This document shows, one piece after another, positions 53,734 through 63,307 of a stretch of 64,000 nt of DNA. The DNA comes from Hyphomicrobiales bacterium. GTDB taxonomy: Bacteria; Pseudomonadota; Alphaproteobacteria; Rhizobiales; Rhizobiaceae. The stretch is from assembly GCA_900472485.1 (NCBI GenBank), contig UCII01000011.1:356710-420709 (forward strand). Reading direction: 5' to 3'. A program made the position numbers and the translations under genes. The notes beneath the pieces are model-generated. The model saw only the letters and a list, made by a program, of their open reading frames with translations, ran no database searches and was not told the origin of the DNA. Each line of letters begins with the position of its first letter. The first letter of the stretch is position 1.

Positions 53734-54689
53734 AGCACCTTGAAGAATTGCCCGACCTTGTCTCGCAGAATTGCGTTCTGCTGCTCGCTGCCAGTGTAAT
53801 CGAAATGACCGGCATCCAGAATGAAGATTTCGTTAAATTTCTGCAGCGCATTTGCGACAGAGAACTGGCAGGGTGGCGCGACGGCGGGATCGAAAAGTGC
53901 GGGTGCGACAAGCATCGGCGCAGCGATACGACTTGCCGCGATCGCAGCATCGAAGAAGCGCAGCGTCTCCAAAACGCTGCCGTGCTTTTCCTGATAGGCC
54001 TGAACCGATTGTGCGCTGCCGACGGTTGGCAGTGTCAGCCATAGCTGCCGGTGGCCGAAAGTCGGAACGATGAGGTGGCCGCGCCTGATCCGCGCATCGA
54101 AAGGAATTGCCAGGGCGCCGATGCCGCCCCCGAAACTGATGCCGCTATAGCCGATATGGCCGGCAAGCCACGGATAGAGAGTTTCCAATGTCGAGACGGC
54201 GAGCCAGATGTCTTCCACGCAGCCGCCGATGACATAGGTATCGCGGTTTTCGATACCGCAAAGAACATGGCCCGATGCGTCCGAGGGGATTTTCGGGCTG
54301 GCGCTGAGGGAGAGCCCGCGGCAACAGGGAAAAAGGATAGCCGTCTCTTCTACCGGCCATTCGAATTCCGGCTGGTCTCTTCCGCCATATCCGTGTCCGA
54401 CGACCAGGCCGCGCCGCACCTCTCCGCTGCGGGGAATGAGCAGCCAGCCATTGATCTGAAACGACCCTGTCGACATGTAGCTGATATCGAAGACGTGCCA
54501 ATTGTCATGACGTTGCTTGCTGTGGCGAAGCTTGGGTTGCGGATCGATGGCTAGGGCCGCCCTGTAGCGCTGCCGCCAGAAGTCGTCGAAGCCGGTCGGG
54601 GCTTCCGGCGTCTCTATCGCCTGCAACTGTGCAAGCTGCATGCCATAGGTCGGATCGAAATCGAAGGGGTGGGATGTCGGTATGCTCAT
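53730..54689 (-). CDS. Acetyl xylan esterase-like alpha/beta hydrolase (AXE1 type)
   Basis: About 319 residues from the ATG at 54689. N-terminal FDDFWRQRY and GWLLIP are seen in acetyl xylan esterase/cephalosporin C deacetylase relatives. The nucleophile is Ser185 in YSGISFGGG. LVAPALFDPAVAPP and LDAGHFDY supply candidate Asp and His. Coupled by ATGA to the second esterase, so the two may act on the same acylated substrate. Confidence 0.8.
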   Translation of the reverse strand: MSIPTSHPFDFDPTYGMQLAQLQAIETPEAPTGFDDFWRQRYRAALAIDPQPKLRHSKQRHDNWHVFDISYMSTGSFQINGWLLIPRSGEVRRGLVVGHGYGGRDQPEFEWPVEETAILFPCCRGLSLSASPKIPSDASGHVLCGIENRDTYVIGGCVEDIWLAVSTLETLYPWLAGHIGYSGISFGGGIGALAIPFDARIRRGHLIVPTFGHRQLWLTLPTVGSAQSVQAYQEKHGSVLETLRFFDAAIAASRIAAPMLVAPALFDPAVAPPCQFSVANALQKFNEIFILDAGHFDYTGSEQQNAILRDKVGQFFKVL

Positions 54690-54773
54690 GGCAAATTTTT
54701 CGCGTGAAAGCGCGGGTAAGGCAAGAACCAAGATTGCCGATCCGCGGGGCTTTCGTCGCAACTTACTCCCTGT

Positions 54774-55142
54774 TCATTCATGAATTTCTTGCTTGGGACG
54801 ATCGATGCGATAGAGCACGTGCGGCCGGAGAATATTGCCTGGCGGCACGGTGATATCATCGAAATCGCCATCTTCGAGTTGGATCATGCCGATCACGCAA
54901 TCAGCCTGCAGCTCCTGCCAGGCGAATTCCAGACAACGCCGGCTAATTTCCGCTGCGTAGCCCTGCCGCCAATAGGAAGCCGCCAGAATCCAACCGATCT
55001 CCAGCCGGAAATTGCCTGGAACTTCCGGCCCGGGTCGCGAAAGGCCAGCACCGCCGATCAGCGCGCCATCAGCTTTCCGCTCAACGGCCAGGAAGTCGAA
55101 ACCTCTGTTGGCTAACTGCGCGTTGGCTTCGTCGCGGGGAGG
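54774..55142 (-). pseudogene. Degenerate GNAT acetyltransferase (RimJ/RimL type), missing N-terminus and acetyl-CoA loop
   Basis: On the minus strand the frame from 55142 to a stop at 54774 reads ANAQLANRGFDFLAVERKADG, then RLEIGWILAASYWRQGYAAE. It ends in the RPHVLYRIDRP tail typical of RimJ/RimL acetyltransferases. A TGA lies directly upstream in frame (55143-55145), and no intact N-terminal segment is visible. Around CVIGMIQLEDGDFDDI about 25 residues that normally carry the acetyl-CoA-binding region are missing. The gene is therefore a remnant. Confidence 0.65.
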
Positions 55143-55325
55143 TCACACAACTATCGACGGAATGCGCCGCATCTCCATCCATGAATTCGCCATAAAAGTC
55201 CACGGCTGCCCGGCCGATATTGGCCTCTGTGATTTCTGCCGCACAGAAGAAAAGATGGCGCAAATAGACTTGGTTTATTGCGAACTGCTGTCGCTTCCTT
55301 GCCTTCGTTGAGGTATAGTGGAAGC

Positions 55326-55598
55326 ATGATCAGGGTTCTAACGATACTCGCGGGAATTTCGATTGCAGGCTCCGCAATGGCAGGTCAAGTCGCTCAAAGC
55401 ACCTATAATGTTCAGGATTGTTCGAGTGCGGTCGATCACGTTCTGTCGACGACCAAGGGACGTCTCCTATCCGTCAAGCCACGCGAGAATCGTTGTATCG
55501 TAACTGTGATCGTTCCGCATGGCGAGCAACGGCCGGAAAAGGTCGTGGTTCGTGTCGACTATAGCAATAATGACAACGGCCAGGAAAATGGCCAATAA
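55326..55598 (+). CDS. Small secreted protein, PepSY-like
   Basis: A 90-residue protein from the ATG at 55326. A Sec signal peptide (LTILAGISIAGSAMAG) is followed by a region with SAVDHVLSTTKGRLLSVKP and CIVTVIVPHGEQRPEKVVVRV. This resembles the PepSY-like domains found in periplasmic proteins near two-component systems. Two cysteines could pair in the periplasm. Its partner is unknown. Confidence 0.6.
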   Translation: MIRVLTILAGISIAGSAMAGQVAQSTYNVQDCSSAVDHVLSTTKGRLLSVKPRENRCIVTVIVPHGEQRPEKVVVRVDYSNNDNGQENGQ

Positions 55599-55628
55599 CC
55601 GCAAGCGGTGAAAGGGACCGCGTGAGAA

Positions 55629-55934
55629 ATGGGCGAAGTCATCCAGTTTCGGCCCGCAACGAGATACGGCAAGCTCCTTGATGCGCAGGCTCGCATGGAA
55701 AGGGAGCTGCAGCTTCCCCTTGCAACGGCGGAGCAACCCACCCAAAAGGCCACCCGCGCGAATCCGCCGGATACGTCGACCGTTCCTAAATCAAAAATTG
55801 GACTTCCCATTAGCGGCATCGTCATCGTCGTCGGCTCTATCCTGGTCTATGCGCTGGTGATATCCCATGTCGTCGGCCAGCCACATTATTCGGCTCGCGC
55901 CAACCTGATGCCTTCGATTTTTCTGCAAAACTAG
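55629..55934 (+). CDS. Small single-pass membrane protein
   Basis: A 101-residue protein with one clear TM segment (GIVIVVGSILVYALVISHVVG) near residues 63-83 and a polar N-terminus. It follows the PepSY-like gene by 30 bp on the same strand, so the two may be cotranscribed. No family is recognised. Confidence 0.55.
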   Translation: MGEVIQFRPATRYGKLLDAQARMERELQLPLATAEQPTQKATRANPPDTSTVPKSKIGLPISGIVIVVGSILVYALVISHVVGQPHYSARANLMPSIFLQN

Positions 55935-56250
55935 ATTTTTCCGGCAAGAATCGCTTGATGAAGCGGGTCCGCTATCAAGCAATTGCGATACGGGCCGCGA
56001 ACTCATTTTCCGGCACTATTCTTTCCTATCGCACGCGCGAAGCATGCCGCCGGCAACCAGCCGCAATATAATTCAGCAGGCAAGATCGACAAAACTGTCA
56101 TCCCGCGGGCTGAAGACTGTTATGTCCAGGCCGGCTGTTTCGGATATGCGGACTTAAAGAACATGAGAAAGATTTAAGCCTGTTCGTTAAGTGAAGATTC
56201 CATCAAACCTGATGTAATCCGCAATAAAAGGTGATTTTGGAGAGCATTTA
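55935..56250. other. Intergenic region of about 316 bp
   Basis: Upstream of the diguanylate cyclase. AT content rises toward 56200. No gene, repeat or convincing promoter pattern was found. Confidence 0.45.
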
Positions 56251-58041
56251 TTGTCGCGGCTTAAAATTCAACAGCTACAATGGATCGGCGCGGTAGCTGT
56301 TATCATGGTTTGCTTGATGATGGCCGGCTCGACGATTGCCTTCAGCCTGTCGGATTACCTCAACTACAAGCGCGGCGTAATCGAATTCGGCCGTTTTCAT
56401 ACGGCGCTGCATGCGGCCGCGACGATATCGAGAGAACGCGGTCCTGCAAACAGTCTCATGGGCGCTTCGGAACGTGAGCAAGCACAATTTGCCGCCGATC
56501 TGAAAACAAGCCGTGAAGCGACCGATAAGGATATCGCCGAACTCGAAGCGCTCTTTAAAACGGAAATAGACCAGTCCGCGGAAATGCGCAGCGCATTCAT
56601 GGCGCTTAGGGCTCAGCTGGAGAGCGGTCGCCAGGCGGTCGATGCAGTGGCCGCCTTACCACGCGACGAACGCAGCGGCGCAAGGATCGCGGACGCCATA
56701 CAGGCGATGTTCCGTGCAGCGGATCGCGCCCAGGACTACCGGGATGTCGCCGGCCGATCGATCATTGCACTGGCACCCGAAACAGGCGCCGAAGTCATGC
56801 TGACCTCGATGGCCGGAACGCTTAGGGAGCGCGCCGGAAGGCTGGGCTCCTATGTCGTCATGATGCTGGCCTCGCAGGGTCAGGCCCGTTCCCACTATAG
56901 GGCTGCGTTCGACAGCGAATTGAATCGGCTTTTCGAAGTGAATGCGCTGCTGAAAACCTATGCGCCCGTTACATTGCAATCCCGGGCCCTTGCAAGGCTG
57001 TTGGACCAGGTGACGGTTAGTTATTTTGCCGGAGCGCTGCCTTACGCTCAGCGCATTGCCTTTGATCCGAATGCGAGCAATGCGCTCACACCCGGCGAGT
57101 TCACAGCGAAATACGTGCCTGGAATGAAATCGACCGAGAACCTGCGTGAACTCATCGAAACCGCGGCATTGAACTCTCTTGACGAAGTACAGCAGAAATC
57201 CCTGAGAGCCATGCTGATCTCCGCGCTGCTTGCCGGCATGGCGGTATCGGTCGTGATTGGATTGGCCTACGTGCTCAGGCGTTCGCTCTTCCGGCCGATG
57301 CTTGCCGTCATGCGACAGATCGACGAGATTGCCGTCGGCAATCTTACGTCGCCACCGCCGATACCTCACGCCGGACGCGAAATGCGGGAGCTGTTCCTGC
57401 GTCTTGACCTTCTGCGCGAGCAGCAACGCTTCAAGCGGCGCCTGGAAATGGAGCGCAAATCAATGACGGAGGAGTTGAGACGTCTCTCCCAGACGGATGC
57501 GCTCACCGGCCTTCTCAATCGGCGCGCGCTGGAGGATGCAGTGGAGGAATTGCTCGCGACCCCGACAGCGGGCTCCCGAGGCTTCGCAATCATCATGCTC
57601 GATATCGACTATTTCAAATCGATCAACGACCGGTACGGTCACGCTGTCGGCGATATGGTGCTGCAAAGAACGGCGCAGATTCTAGGCCCGTGCCTTCGCG
57701 CCGCCGATCTATTCGCCCGCTACGGCGGTGAGGAATTCATCGTCGTAATGGGCGACGTCACCGAGGCGTCGGCGCGTTCAACAGCCGAGCGATTGCGGGA
57801 AACATTGGCGCAAGCCATCGTCAGCGATGAGCATGGCTTGAAGGTGACGGCGAGCTTCGGCGTCGATTGGCAGGCGCAATGCGTGTTCGAAAATTGGGAA
57901 GAGCTGGTCGTCGTTGCGGACAACCGGCTCTATCAAGCCAAGCGTGACGGCCGCAATTTGGTCTGCTCGTCCGATAATACGAGTGGACAGACGGCAATCT
58001 CCGCCTCGAGACGCGGCCAGGGCGGCGCAAGCGCGGCCTGA
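56251..58041 (+). CDS. Membrane diguanylate cyclase with GGEEF domain
   Basis: A 596-residue protein starting at TTG (GGAGAG upstream). TM1 is near residues 12-32. A helical periplasmic domain follows, with TISRERGPANSLMG recalling NIT-type sensors. TM2 is near 322-342, then HAMP (FRPMLAVMRQIDEIAVGN), a linker and a GGDEF domain with GGEEF at residues 492-496. The I-site RxxD (RAAD at 483-486) is intact, implying product inhibition. It should make c-di-GMP in response to a periplasmic signal. The adjacent pilus operon is a plausible surface-attachment target. Confidence 0.92.
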   Translation: MSRLKIQQLQWIGAVAVIMVCLMMAGSTIAFSLSDYLNYKRGVIEFGRFHTALHAAATISRERGPANSLMGASEREQAQFAADLKTSREATDKDIAELEALFKTEIDQSAEMRSAFMALRAQLESGRQAVDAVAALPRDERSGARIADAIQAMFRAADRAQDYRDVAGRSIIALAPETGAEVMLTSMAGTLRERAGRLGSYVVMMLASQGQARSHYRAAFDSELNRLFEVNALLKTYAPVTLQSRALARLLDQVTVSYFAGALPYAQRIAFDPNASNALTPGEFTAKYVPGMKSTENLRELIETAALNSLDEVQQKSLRAMLISALLAGMAVSVVIGLAYVLRRSLFRPMLAVMRQIDEIAVGNLTSPPPIPHAGREMRELFLRLDLLREQQRFKRRLEMERKSMTEELRRLSQTDALTGLLNRRALEDAVEELLATPTAGSRGFAIIMLDIDYFKSINDRYGHAVGDMVLQRTAQILGPCLRAADLFARYGGEEFIVVMGDVTEASARSTAERLRETLAQAIVSDEHGLKVTASFGVDWQAQCVFENWEELVVVADNRLYQAKRDGRNLVCSSDNTSGQTAISASRRGQGGASAA

Positions 58042-58091
58042 CACACTTTGCTATATCGAGATCATCCGAACTGCTTGTTGGAAACTCGAGG

Positions 58092-59054
58092 TCAGAAGGT
58101 GAGCGTCACCACGACGGTATCGGTGTAAGTGCCTGGGGATGGCGTGGTCTGCGGTGGCACTCGGCCGTAGACCGTCAGAAGCTGAGCGGTGCCTGTTCCG
58201 CTTCCGGCGACGGTGCTGCCCGGCGTACTGGCATCGCCCCATGGCTGCGACCGGCTGGTATCCTTGTAGAGGCCGTAGGTCACCGTCTCCGACCCTTTCG
58301 CCATCTTTCGCGCCGTCGGTGGGGCATTCGCGCCGCCGCCACCCAGGGAGATCGTATAGGTCGTGCCCGGCGTACAGGTTGCCCTGACGGAACCGGTGGC
58401 ATCGACATTCGTGCGCAATACGCCCTGTGTCCCGAAATCGATGTTCTGGACACTGACGAGGCAATTGGCGGCGACGCTTGCATTCACGCTGAATGACGCA
58501 GTTCCAATCGTTCCCGAGGGGGCAGAGCAGGTCGTTGCACTACTATAGCTGTAATAGAAGGAGGTGTCGGTCGATGTGAAGCTGGAGGTAAACGCCCCCG
58601 GCACTGCCGTCGGTGGAGACCCGAGCGCAGCCCCATAGACCGTCATACTGCCGGTTGCGCCGATCAACGAACCATTCAGCAAGGCCATCGTCAGCGCATA
58701 GACCGGTGCGCGTGACGGATAGGACCAGCTGCTTGATCCCCACACCACGCTTCGGCCATTGTCGGAATAGAGCTGATAGTTCAAAGAACTGCTGCCGTTC
58801 AACATCTGGCGCGCCGCGGCCGACGAAGCTCCGCCACTGCCTGCACCGATATCGGGGCAAATCAAGAGCCGCTTGCCTAGGTCCAGGACGCCGCCGGAAC
58901 AGGTTACACTTATGGTCGATGTCGAATTGACCGGGGTGCCTGATAGGGTATCGACCGCGCCAAAGTTCATATTGGTTGCCGAGAAGCTGCAGCTTTGCGC
59001 CGCGCATAGCGAAGGCAACAGCAGTGCGAGCAAAAGAGTGAGCGAACGCAGCAT
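58092..59054 (-). CDS. Csu-type pilus subunit with two spore coat U domains (CsuE/tip-like)
   Basis: A protein of 320 residues. A Sec signal (RSLTLLLALLLPSLCAA) is followed by two SCPU domains. The first contains FSATNMNFGAVDTLSGTPV and ends near GAFTSSFTS; the second opens at SFSVNASVAANCLVSVQNIDFGT and ends in VPPQTTPSPGTYTDTVVVT. The two-domain form and position at the end of a chaperone-usher operon match the tip adhesin role of CsuE. Confidence 0.85.
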   Translation of the reverse strand: MLRSLTLLLALLLPSLCAAQSCSFSATNMNFGAVDTLSGTPVNSTSTISVTCSGGVLDLGKRLLICPDIGAGSGGASSAAARQMLNGSSSLNYQLYSDNGRSVVWGSSSWSYPSRAPVYALTMALLNGSLIGATGSMTVYGAALGSPPTAVPGAFTSSFTSTDTSFYYSYSSATTCSAPSGTIGTASFSVNASVAANCLVSVQNIDFGTQGVLRTNVDATGSVRATCTPGTTYTISLGGGGANAPPTARKMAKGSETVTYGLYKDTSRSQPWGDASTPGSTVAGSGTGTAQLLTVYGRVPPQTTPSPGTYTDTVVVTLTF

Positions 59055-59069
59055 CTTTTCAACTCCCTT

Positions 59070-61484
59070 TCAAAGGCACCTGACGTCATCGATGACAACC
59101 TGTTCGCCCCGCTGCGGCTTGTAGGCGAATTCGGCATGGCACTTCGTTCCATCTTCAAGTGATATGTCGATCGTGTTCCTTGCGTGCAGTCCGCGAATGT
59201 AGGCCTGTCCGTCATAGCCGATGACGAATTCCTCGCTCGATCCTTGTAAGGTGCCGCCGAGCCCGGCACGCAGCGGCACCCCGTTCTTGTCCCTGATCGT
59301 AATGAGGGCGGCTTGCGGTGCTTCGGACACACCGAACTTGACGACGACGCCGCTGCGGTCTGCCGGCACGACGATTTCCTTCGTCGCCGGCACGTCGGCA
59401 TCGACGGGTAGGTTCTTGGGATCGATGGATACGGTATTCGGTTCATAGGAATTCAGATTGGGCACCAGGATGCGGCCGCTCGAATTGGTCTTGCCAGCAG
59501 GTCTGTTCTGCTGCTGGACCTCGACATCGGGAGCGCCGACATCGACGACGGCGAACGCATCGTCGATCCGGTTTGTGGCAAAGACACCACCGCCTGCAAC
59601 AGCAATGGCACCATCGGCGCGAGCCACAGCATTGGTCTGATGATCCTGCTGTTGCAGGCCTGCCTCGACCTGCGCGAAGGGAGCCCGATAGCTGACTGCC
59701 GCCTCGCGATAGGTGTCTTCGCCTTCGGAGGTGCGCAGGCGCCAGCCGAAGCTGCCGTCCTCCTGCTGCATCGACTTGGAAACGTCGGCAACGACGCCGA
59801 GGCCGTTAGGTCCACCTTGTACACCCGTATTGGCCGTGACGTTGCCACCGAAGGGAATGGAGAGGCCGGCAAAGAATCCGAAATTGCTTCTGTCGTCGAG
59901 GTCCGTGAAGGCGCTCGCATAGACTGTCGCGCGCTTGAAGGTCTGACTGTAGGAAAGACCGGCGATCTTGCTCCTGGCGCCGTCGGCACTTTCGAGGTTG
60001 GTGTAAGAGAGATTGAGACTGGAAAGATCGAGCGGCGTTGGCACGCTCAGCGTGACCTGATCGATGGCGCGCGGCACACCGGCGCTGAGAATGCTCACAT
60101 CTCCGGCGACACTGGTTGTCGGCCGAGCGGAGACCGAAGCTATATCGTCATAATCGCCAAAGGTTCGCTGCACGCGGGCATAAAGAGCCCATCTGTCGTA
60201 ACTGAGCTCGAATGAGGCATTCATCAGTGCGCCGGAACGCGACCCGCTTTTGCTTGCCGCGCCCGCTATTGACGCTACCCCGAATGAACCGACCGGAAAG
60301 GCGGCTCCCGCGCCGCCATTCAGAAGATCAGCGCCGCCCTCGAAGTGACCCTCCAGCGTCAGCCAATCGGTCAGGCCGTACCTTGCGGTAGCGGCTCCCA
60401 TGATACGACCGTCATAGTCGTTGGAATCGGTTCCGAAATTCAGACGCGGAGTGCCGATTTCGGCGGAAAAGTCCAAAAGGCCCTGACGTAGAAGCCAATT
60501 GGAGGAATAGAACGGCAAGGTCTGCGTGGTTTCGCGCCCCAGGCTGTCGCGCAGCACGACGGTCGCTTGCCCACCTCCGGAAAAAACCGGGAGATTGGTC
60601 ACCTCGAATGGTCCGGCGGGCACGTCGCTGGAATAGGTGCGAACGTTCTGGGTATAGATTTCGAGTGTCGAAGGGACGGCCGCCGTCCCGGTAAATGAGG
60701 GTAGCGGTTCGGTCACCAGATCCGAACGCAGTGCAAAATTGCGCTGAAACTGAATGCCGCCGAAATAGACTGGCCGTGTCCATGACAGGCCGCCGGTGGT
60801 TAGATCACCCGCGCGATAGGTAACGAGGTTCTTCGGATCGGAATAGCTCCAGGTTGTGTTGAGCCGGGTTATGCCGTTAAGGCTGCCTTCTGAATATCCG
60901 GCGAGGAAGGACTGGCTGAGCGTGCCGTAGGGGCTGAAGATACGTGCGTCGAACGATCCGGATATTCCCTGGAACATGTTCGAATTGCCTTGGAAGAGAC
61001 CGTTGGAACTTGCATAGAGGGAATAATTCAGGACGGCGCCGTAGCCGGCCTGGGGTGCCGGGATTGTATTCTCCTGCTGCTGCCTGATATTGATGACGCG
61101 AGGCGCGCGCCCTTTATCCGTCGTCTGGACATAGAGGCGCTGCGTCTCATCGTCGACCTGATAGGACAGACCGGGCAAGGTGCTGAGCTCGATCAGCTTG
61201 TCGTCGGCTGCGCCGGCTGGCGGCTTGATGCCGACTTCGCGCAGCTCTTTTGCGGTTGCCGCGAGAGAGCCGTTCGGACGTTGTTTGAAATTACCTATCA
61301 TCTTCATCGATGCATTGTTGATGAATACTTCGAGGTAGACGTCGAGCGTGGCCGCAGGTTGGTCTGCCATGGCTGTGTTTGGCGGCTGAACGGGCACTTC
61401 CTGAGCACGCAGCGCCGGCACCGAGAAAAGCATGCATATGAAAACGGCGCCGGCACTACCGTTGATTAACGGTGACTTCAGCAT
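59070..61484 (-). CDS. Csu-type outer-membrane usher
   Basis: About 804 residues from the ATG at 61484. A signal peptide precedes an usher N-domain (LDVYLEVFINNASMKMIGNF) and a large beta barrel. Typical segments are LNYSLYASSNG, FEVTNLPVFSGGGQATVVL and a C-terminal plug/CTD (HARNTIDISLEDGTKCHAEF). Length and position match the archaic usher CsuD. It forms the pore through which subunits are assembled. The start overlaps the chaperone gene. Confidence 0.9.
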   Translation of the reverse strand: MLKSPLINGSAGAVFICMLFSVPALRAQEVPVQPPNTAMADQPAATLDVYLEVFINNASMKMIGNFKQRPNGSLAATAKELREVGIKPPAGAADDKLIELSTLPGLSYQVDDETQRLYVQTTDKGRAPRVINIRQQQENTIPAPQAGYGAVLNYSLYASSNGLFQGNSNMFQGISGSFDARIFSPYGTLSQSFLAGYSEGSLNGITRLNTTWSYSDPKNLVTYRAGDLTTGGLSWTRPVYFGGIQFQRNFALRSDLVTEPLPSFTGTAAVPSTLEIYTQNVRTYSSDVPAGPFEVTNLPVFSGGGQATVVLRDSLGRETTQTLPFYSSNWLLRQGLLDFSAEIGTPRLNFGTDSNDYDGRIMGAATARYGLTDWLTLEGHFEGGADLLNGGAGAAFPVGSFGVASIAGAASKSGSRSGALMNASFELSYDRWALYARVQRTFGDYDDIASVSARPTTSVAGDVSILSAGVPRAIDQVTLSVPTPLDLSSLNLSYTNLESADGARSKIAGLSYSQTFKRATVYASAFTDLDDRSNFGFFAGLSIPFGGNVTANTGVQGGPNGLGVVADVSKSMQQEDGSFGWRLRTSEGEDTYREAAVSYRAPFAQVEAGLQQQDHQTNAVARADGAIAVAGGGVFATNRIDDAFAVVDVGAPDVEVQQQNRPAGKTNSSGRILVPNLNSYEPNTVSIDPKNLPVDADVPATKEIVVPADRSGVVVKFGVSEAPQAALITIRDKNGVPLRAGLGGTLQGSSEEFVIGYDGQAYIRGLHARNTIDISLEDGTKCHAEFAYKPQRGEQVVIDDVRCL

Positions 61485-62175
61485 CGAACGGCCCAAGATC
61501 ACTCTGGCCATGGAGTGTTACGACGCCGCCGGTGAGCGATTTTGCTGTTCCCATCGGCCATTGCATCGTCGCACCAGCAAGTACGTATCCGACCAGCCCG
61601 TTGCGGCTGCCGATCTTCGTTGCGCCCTGCGCCAGGGTTACGTTCGATAGACGGAAGCGGCTGCCGCCATTGTTCTTGCCGGTCAGAGAGAGGTTGCTGC
61701 CCTGTCGTTTGAGGCTCCAGACGATATCGGCGGGCTTTACGTCCGGCCGCTTGAAGAAGACTGGAATGGACTGGCGCATGATGAGGGTGACCGTGCCGGC
61801 GCGCGCGCGGGCAGGGTCTGGCAGTTCATCGACGATAACACGATAAGTCTCTTCGGCCCTGACAGGCGTCTTGCTCGTACGAACCACTCTGACCACATAT
61901 TGCGCGTTGGGATTCATTCTCGTCGCCGGCGGGCTGGCAACGACATCCCGAGTCGGTTCCAGGGTTTCTATGCCACCTGCCTGGCTCCACTTGAAGACGC
62001 GTATCTGGACGTTGATCGGATGATCTCCATCATTGGCGAGGTTCAAGACTGTAGCTGCGGCCGGCGCCGTGAGTTCAAGACTTGTGGGTGCCACTCGCAG
62101 AGATGCCGCGTTCAGGCCACAAGTACCGAGCAGCAAAAGCATAGTCGCGGCAATGCATGGCAACATGCGTTGCAT
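61456..62175 (-). CDS. Csu-type periplasmic pilus chaperone
   Basis: About 239 residues from the ATG at 62175, preceded by AGGAG. Signal peptide, then SLRVAPTSLELTAPAAATVLNLANDGDHPINVQIRVFKW, the usual start of FimC/PapD-like chaperones of the archaic class. ETYRVIVDELPDP is the G1-strand region used for subunit capture. It prevents pilin aggregation and delivers subunits to the usher. Confidence 0.9.
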   Translation of the reverse strand: MQRMLPCIAATMLLLLGTCGLNAASLRVAPTSLELTAPAAATVLNLANDGDHPINVQIRVFKWSQAGGIETLEPTRDVVASPPATRMNPNAQYVVRVVRTSKTPVRAEETYRVIVDELPDPARARAGTVTLIMRQSIPVFFKRPDVKPADIVWSLKRQGSNLSLTGKNNGGSRFRLSNVTLAQGATKIGSRNGLVGYVLAGATMQWPMGTAKSLTGGVVTLHGQSDLGPFDAEVTVNQR

Positions 62176-62200
62176 GACAGTCTCCTGGATCTGTGAGTTT

Positions 62201-62698
62201 TCAGTAGGTGACGGTAACAGCCACGGTATCGGTGTAGACGCCCGCGGCCGGGGTGGTCTGCGGGGGTACCCGGCCATAGACATTTATGTTCTGGACTGCG
62301 CCATTACCCGTGCCCGAGACGGTATCGGTACCTATGGTGGTGCCCCAAGTCTGCGTTCGGTTGGCATCGCTATAGATCGCATAATTGATCGTCGCACTTG
62401 CCGGGCCCGTCATGACACGGACAGCTGTTGTCGCTCCCGCTCCAGCGCCGGCACTCAGGCCGACATTGTAGGTCTGCCCGGATGTGCATTGCACACCGAT
62501 GGTGGTTGCCTGGTCGATATTGCTGGTGATGACACCGTTGGTGCCAAAGTTGAGATTATTGGCACTCTGGACGAGGCACTGCGCCTGGATGGTGATGGTG
62601 ACCGTCATATTGGCGGTTGCAGTGGCAGCCATCGCGGACGATGCTGCCATGGTCATTGCGATACCAGTCAGGACGGTACCGCAGAGCACTCTCAGCAT
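62201..62698 (-). CDS. Csu-type pilin subunit (spore coat U domain)
   Basis: A protein of 165 residues. Sec signal (GTVLTGIAMTMAASSAMAA), then one SCPU domain: QCLVQSANNLNFGTNGVI, a disulphide pair, and the terminal VPPQTTPAAGVYTDTVAVTVTY strand. It is first in the operon, before the chaperone, as is the main pilin CsuA/B in Acinetobacter-type clusters. It probably forms the pilus rod. Confidence 0.88.
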   Translation of the reverse strand: MLRVLCGTVLTGIAMTMAASSAMAATATANMTVTITIQAQCLVQSANNLNFGTNGVITSNIDQATTIGVQCTSGQTYNVGLSAGAGAGATTAVRVMTGPASATINYAIYSDANRTQTWGTTIGTDTVSGTGNGAVQNINVYGRVPPQTTPAAGVYTDTVAVTVTY

Positions 62699-63307
62699 TC
62701 ACATTCCCCCTCGCATATGCTTCAAACATATCAGAATATAATAAAATAAGCACATATATGCTTCGCTGGCAATCAGGCAGGAAACCGCCGGGGCAGTTGC
62801 AACAGTACCGAAAGAATACCCTCAAAGTATAGTTTTGCTTTACTCAGCAAATACCGGCAGATAATTAATAGTTTTAAAAAACATGGTTAATAATGTTCCA
62901 TAGAATTTACCTGCCGCCATGATAATCGCGGCGAGAATATGAGATTCAATTTACGCGAATCAGTGATTTTGAAGGCGCCATCCGCCACGAATGATTCGCG
63001 TTTCGATCATAAGGCTGCGGCGGAAACATCAATTCTTACCGTATGTTCACGACAGCTTCCCTATACTCGCTATCCGCGAACTCAGGTCGGCCGTCGAGCG
63101 GGCGGGGTTTTTCATCGCAGTTCTTCCGCTAGTATTATAAAGAGGAATGGCGGCCGTCGAGGCAGTTCATCCTTACCGTCAGGATGCGCAAAACGCATTC
63201 GTCAACATTTCTTTGCAAAAGGTCTGCAATTGGCCACGTTTCGGTAAAAGCCGCGCCACAGTTCGCATGAAAATGGCTATCCGGGCTTTTGTCAAAAGGA
63301 GCGGTCG
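62699..63307. other. 609-bp intergenic region upstream of the pilus operon
   Basis: Between the divergent pilin gene and the hypothetical at 63308. The first ~250 bases are very AT-rich and probably hold the pilus promoter. Short frames at 62939-63247 and on the minus strand lack ribosome sites and composition. No repeat or terminator is supported. Confidence 0.5.

Noticed and set aside
62939..63247. 102-codon open frame
   Set aside because: No ribosome site; Arg/Ser-rich and promoter-like AT-rich DNA precedes it.
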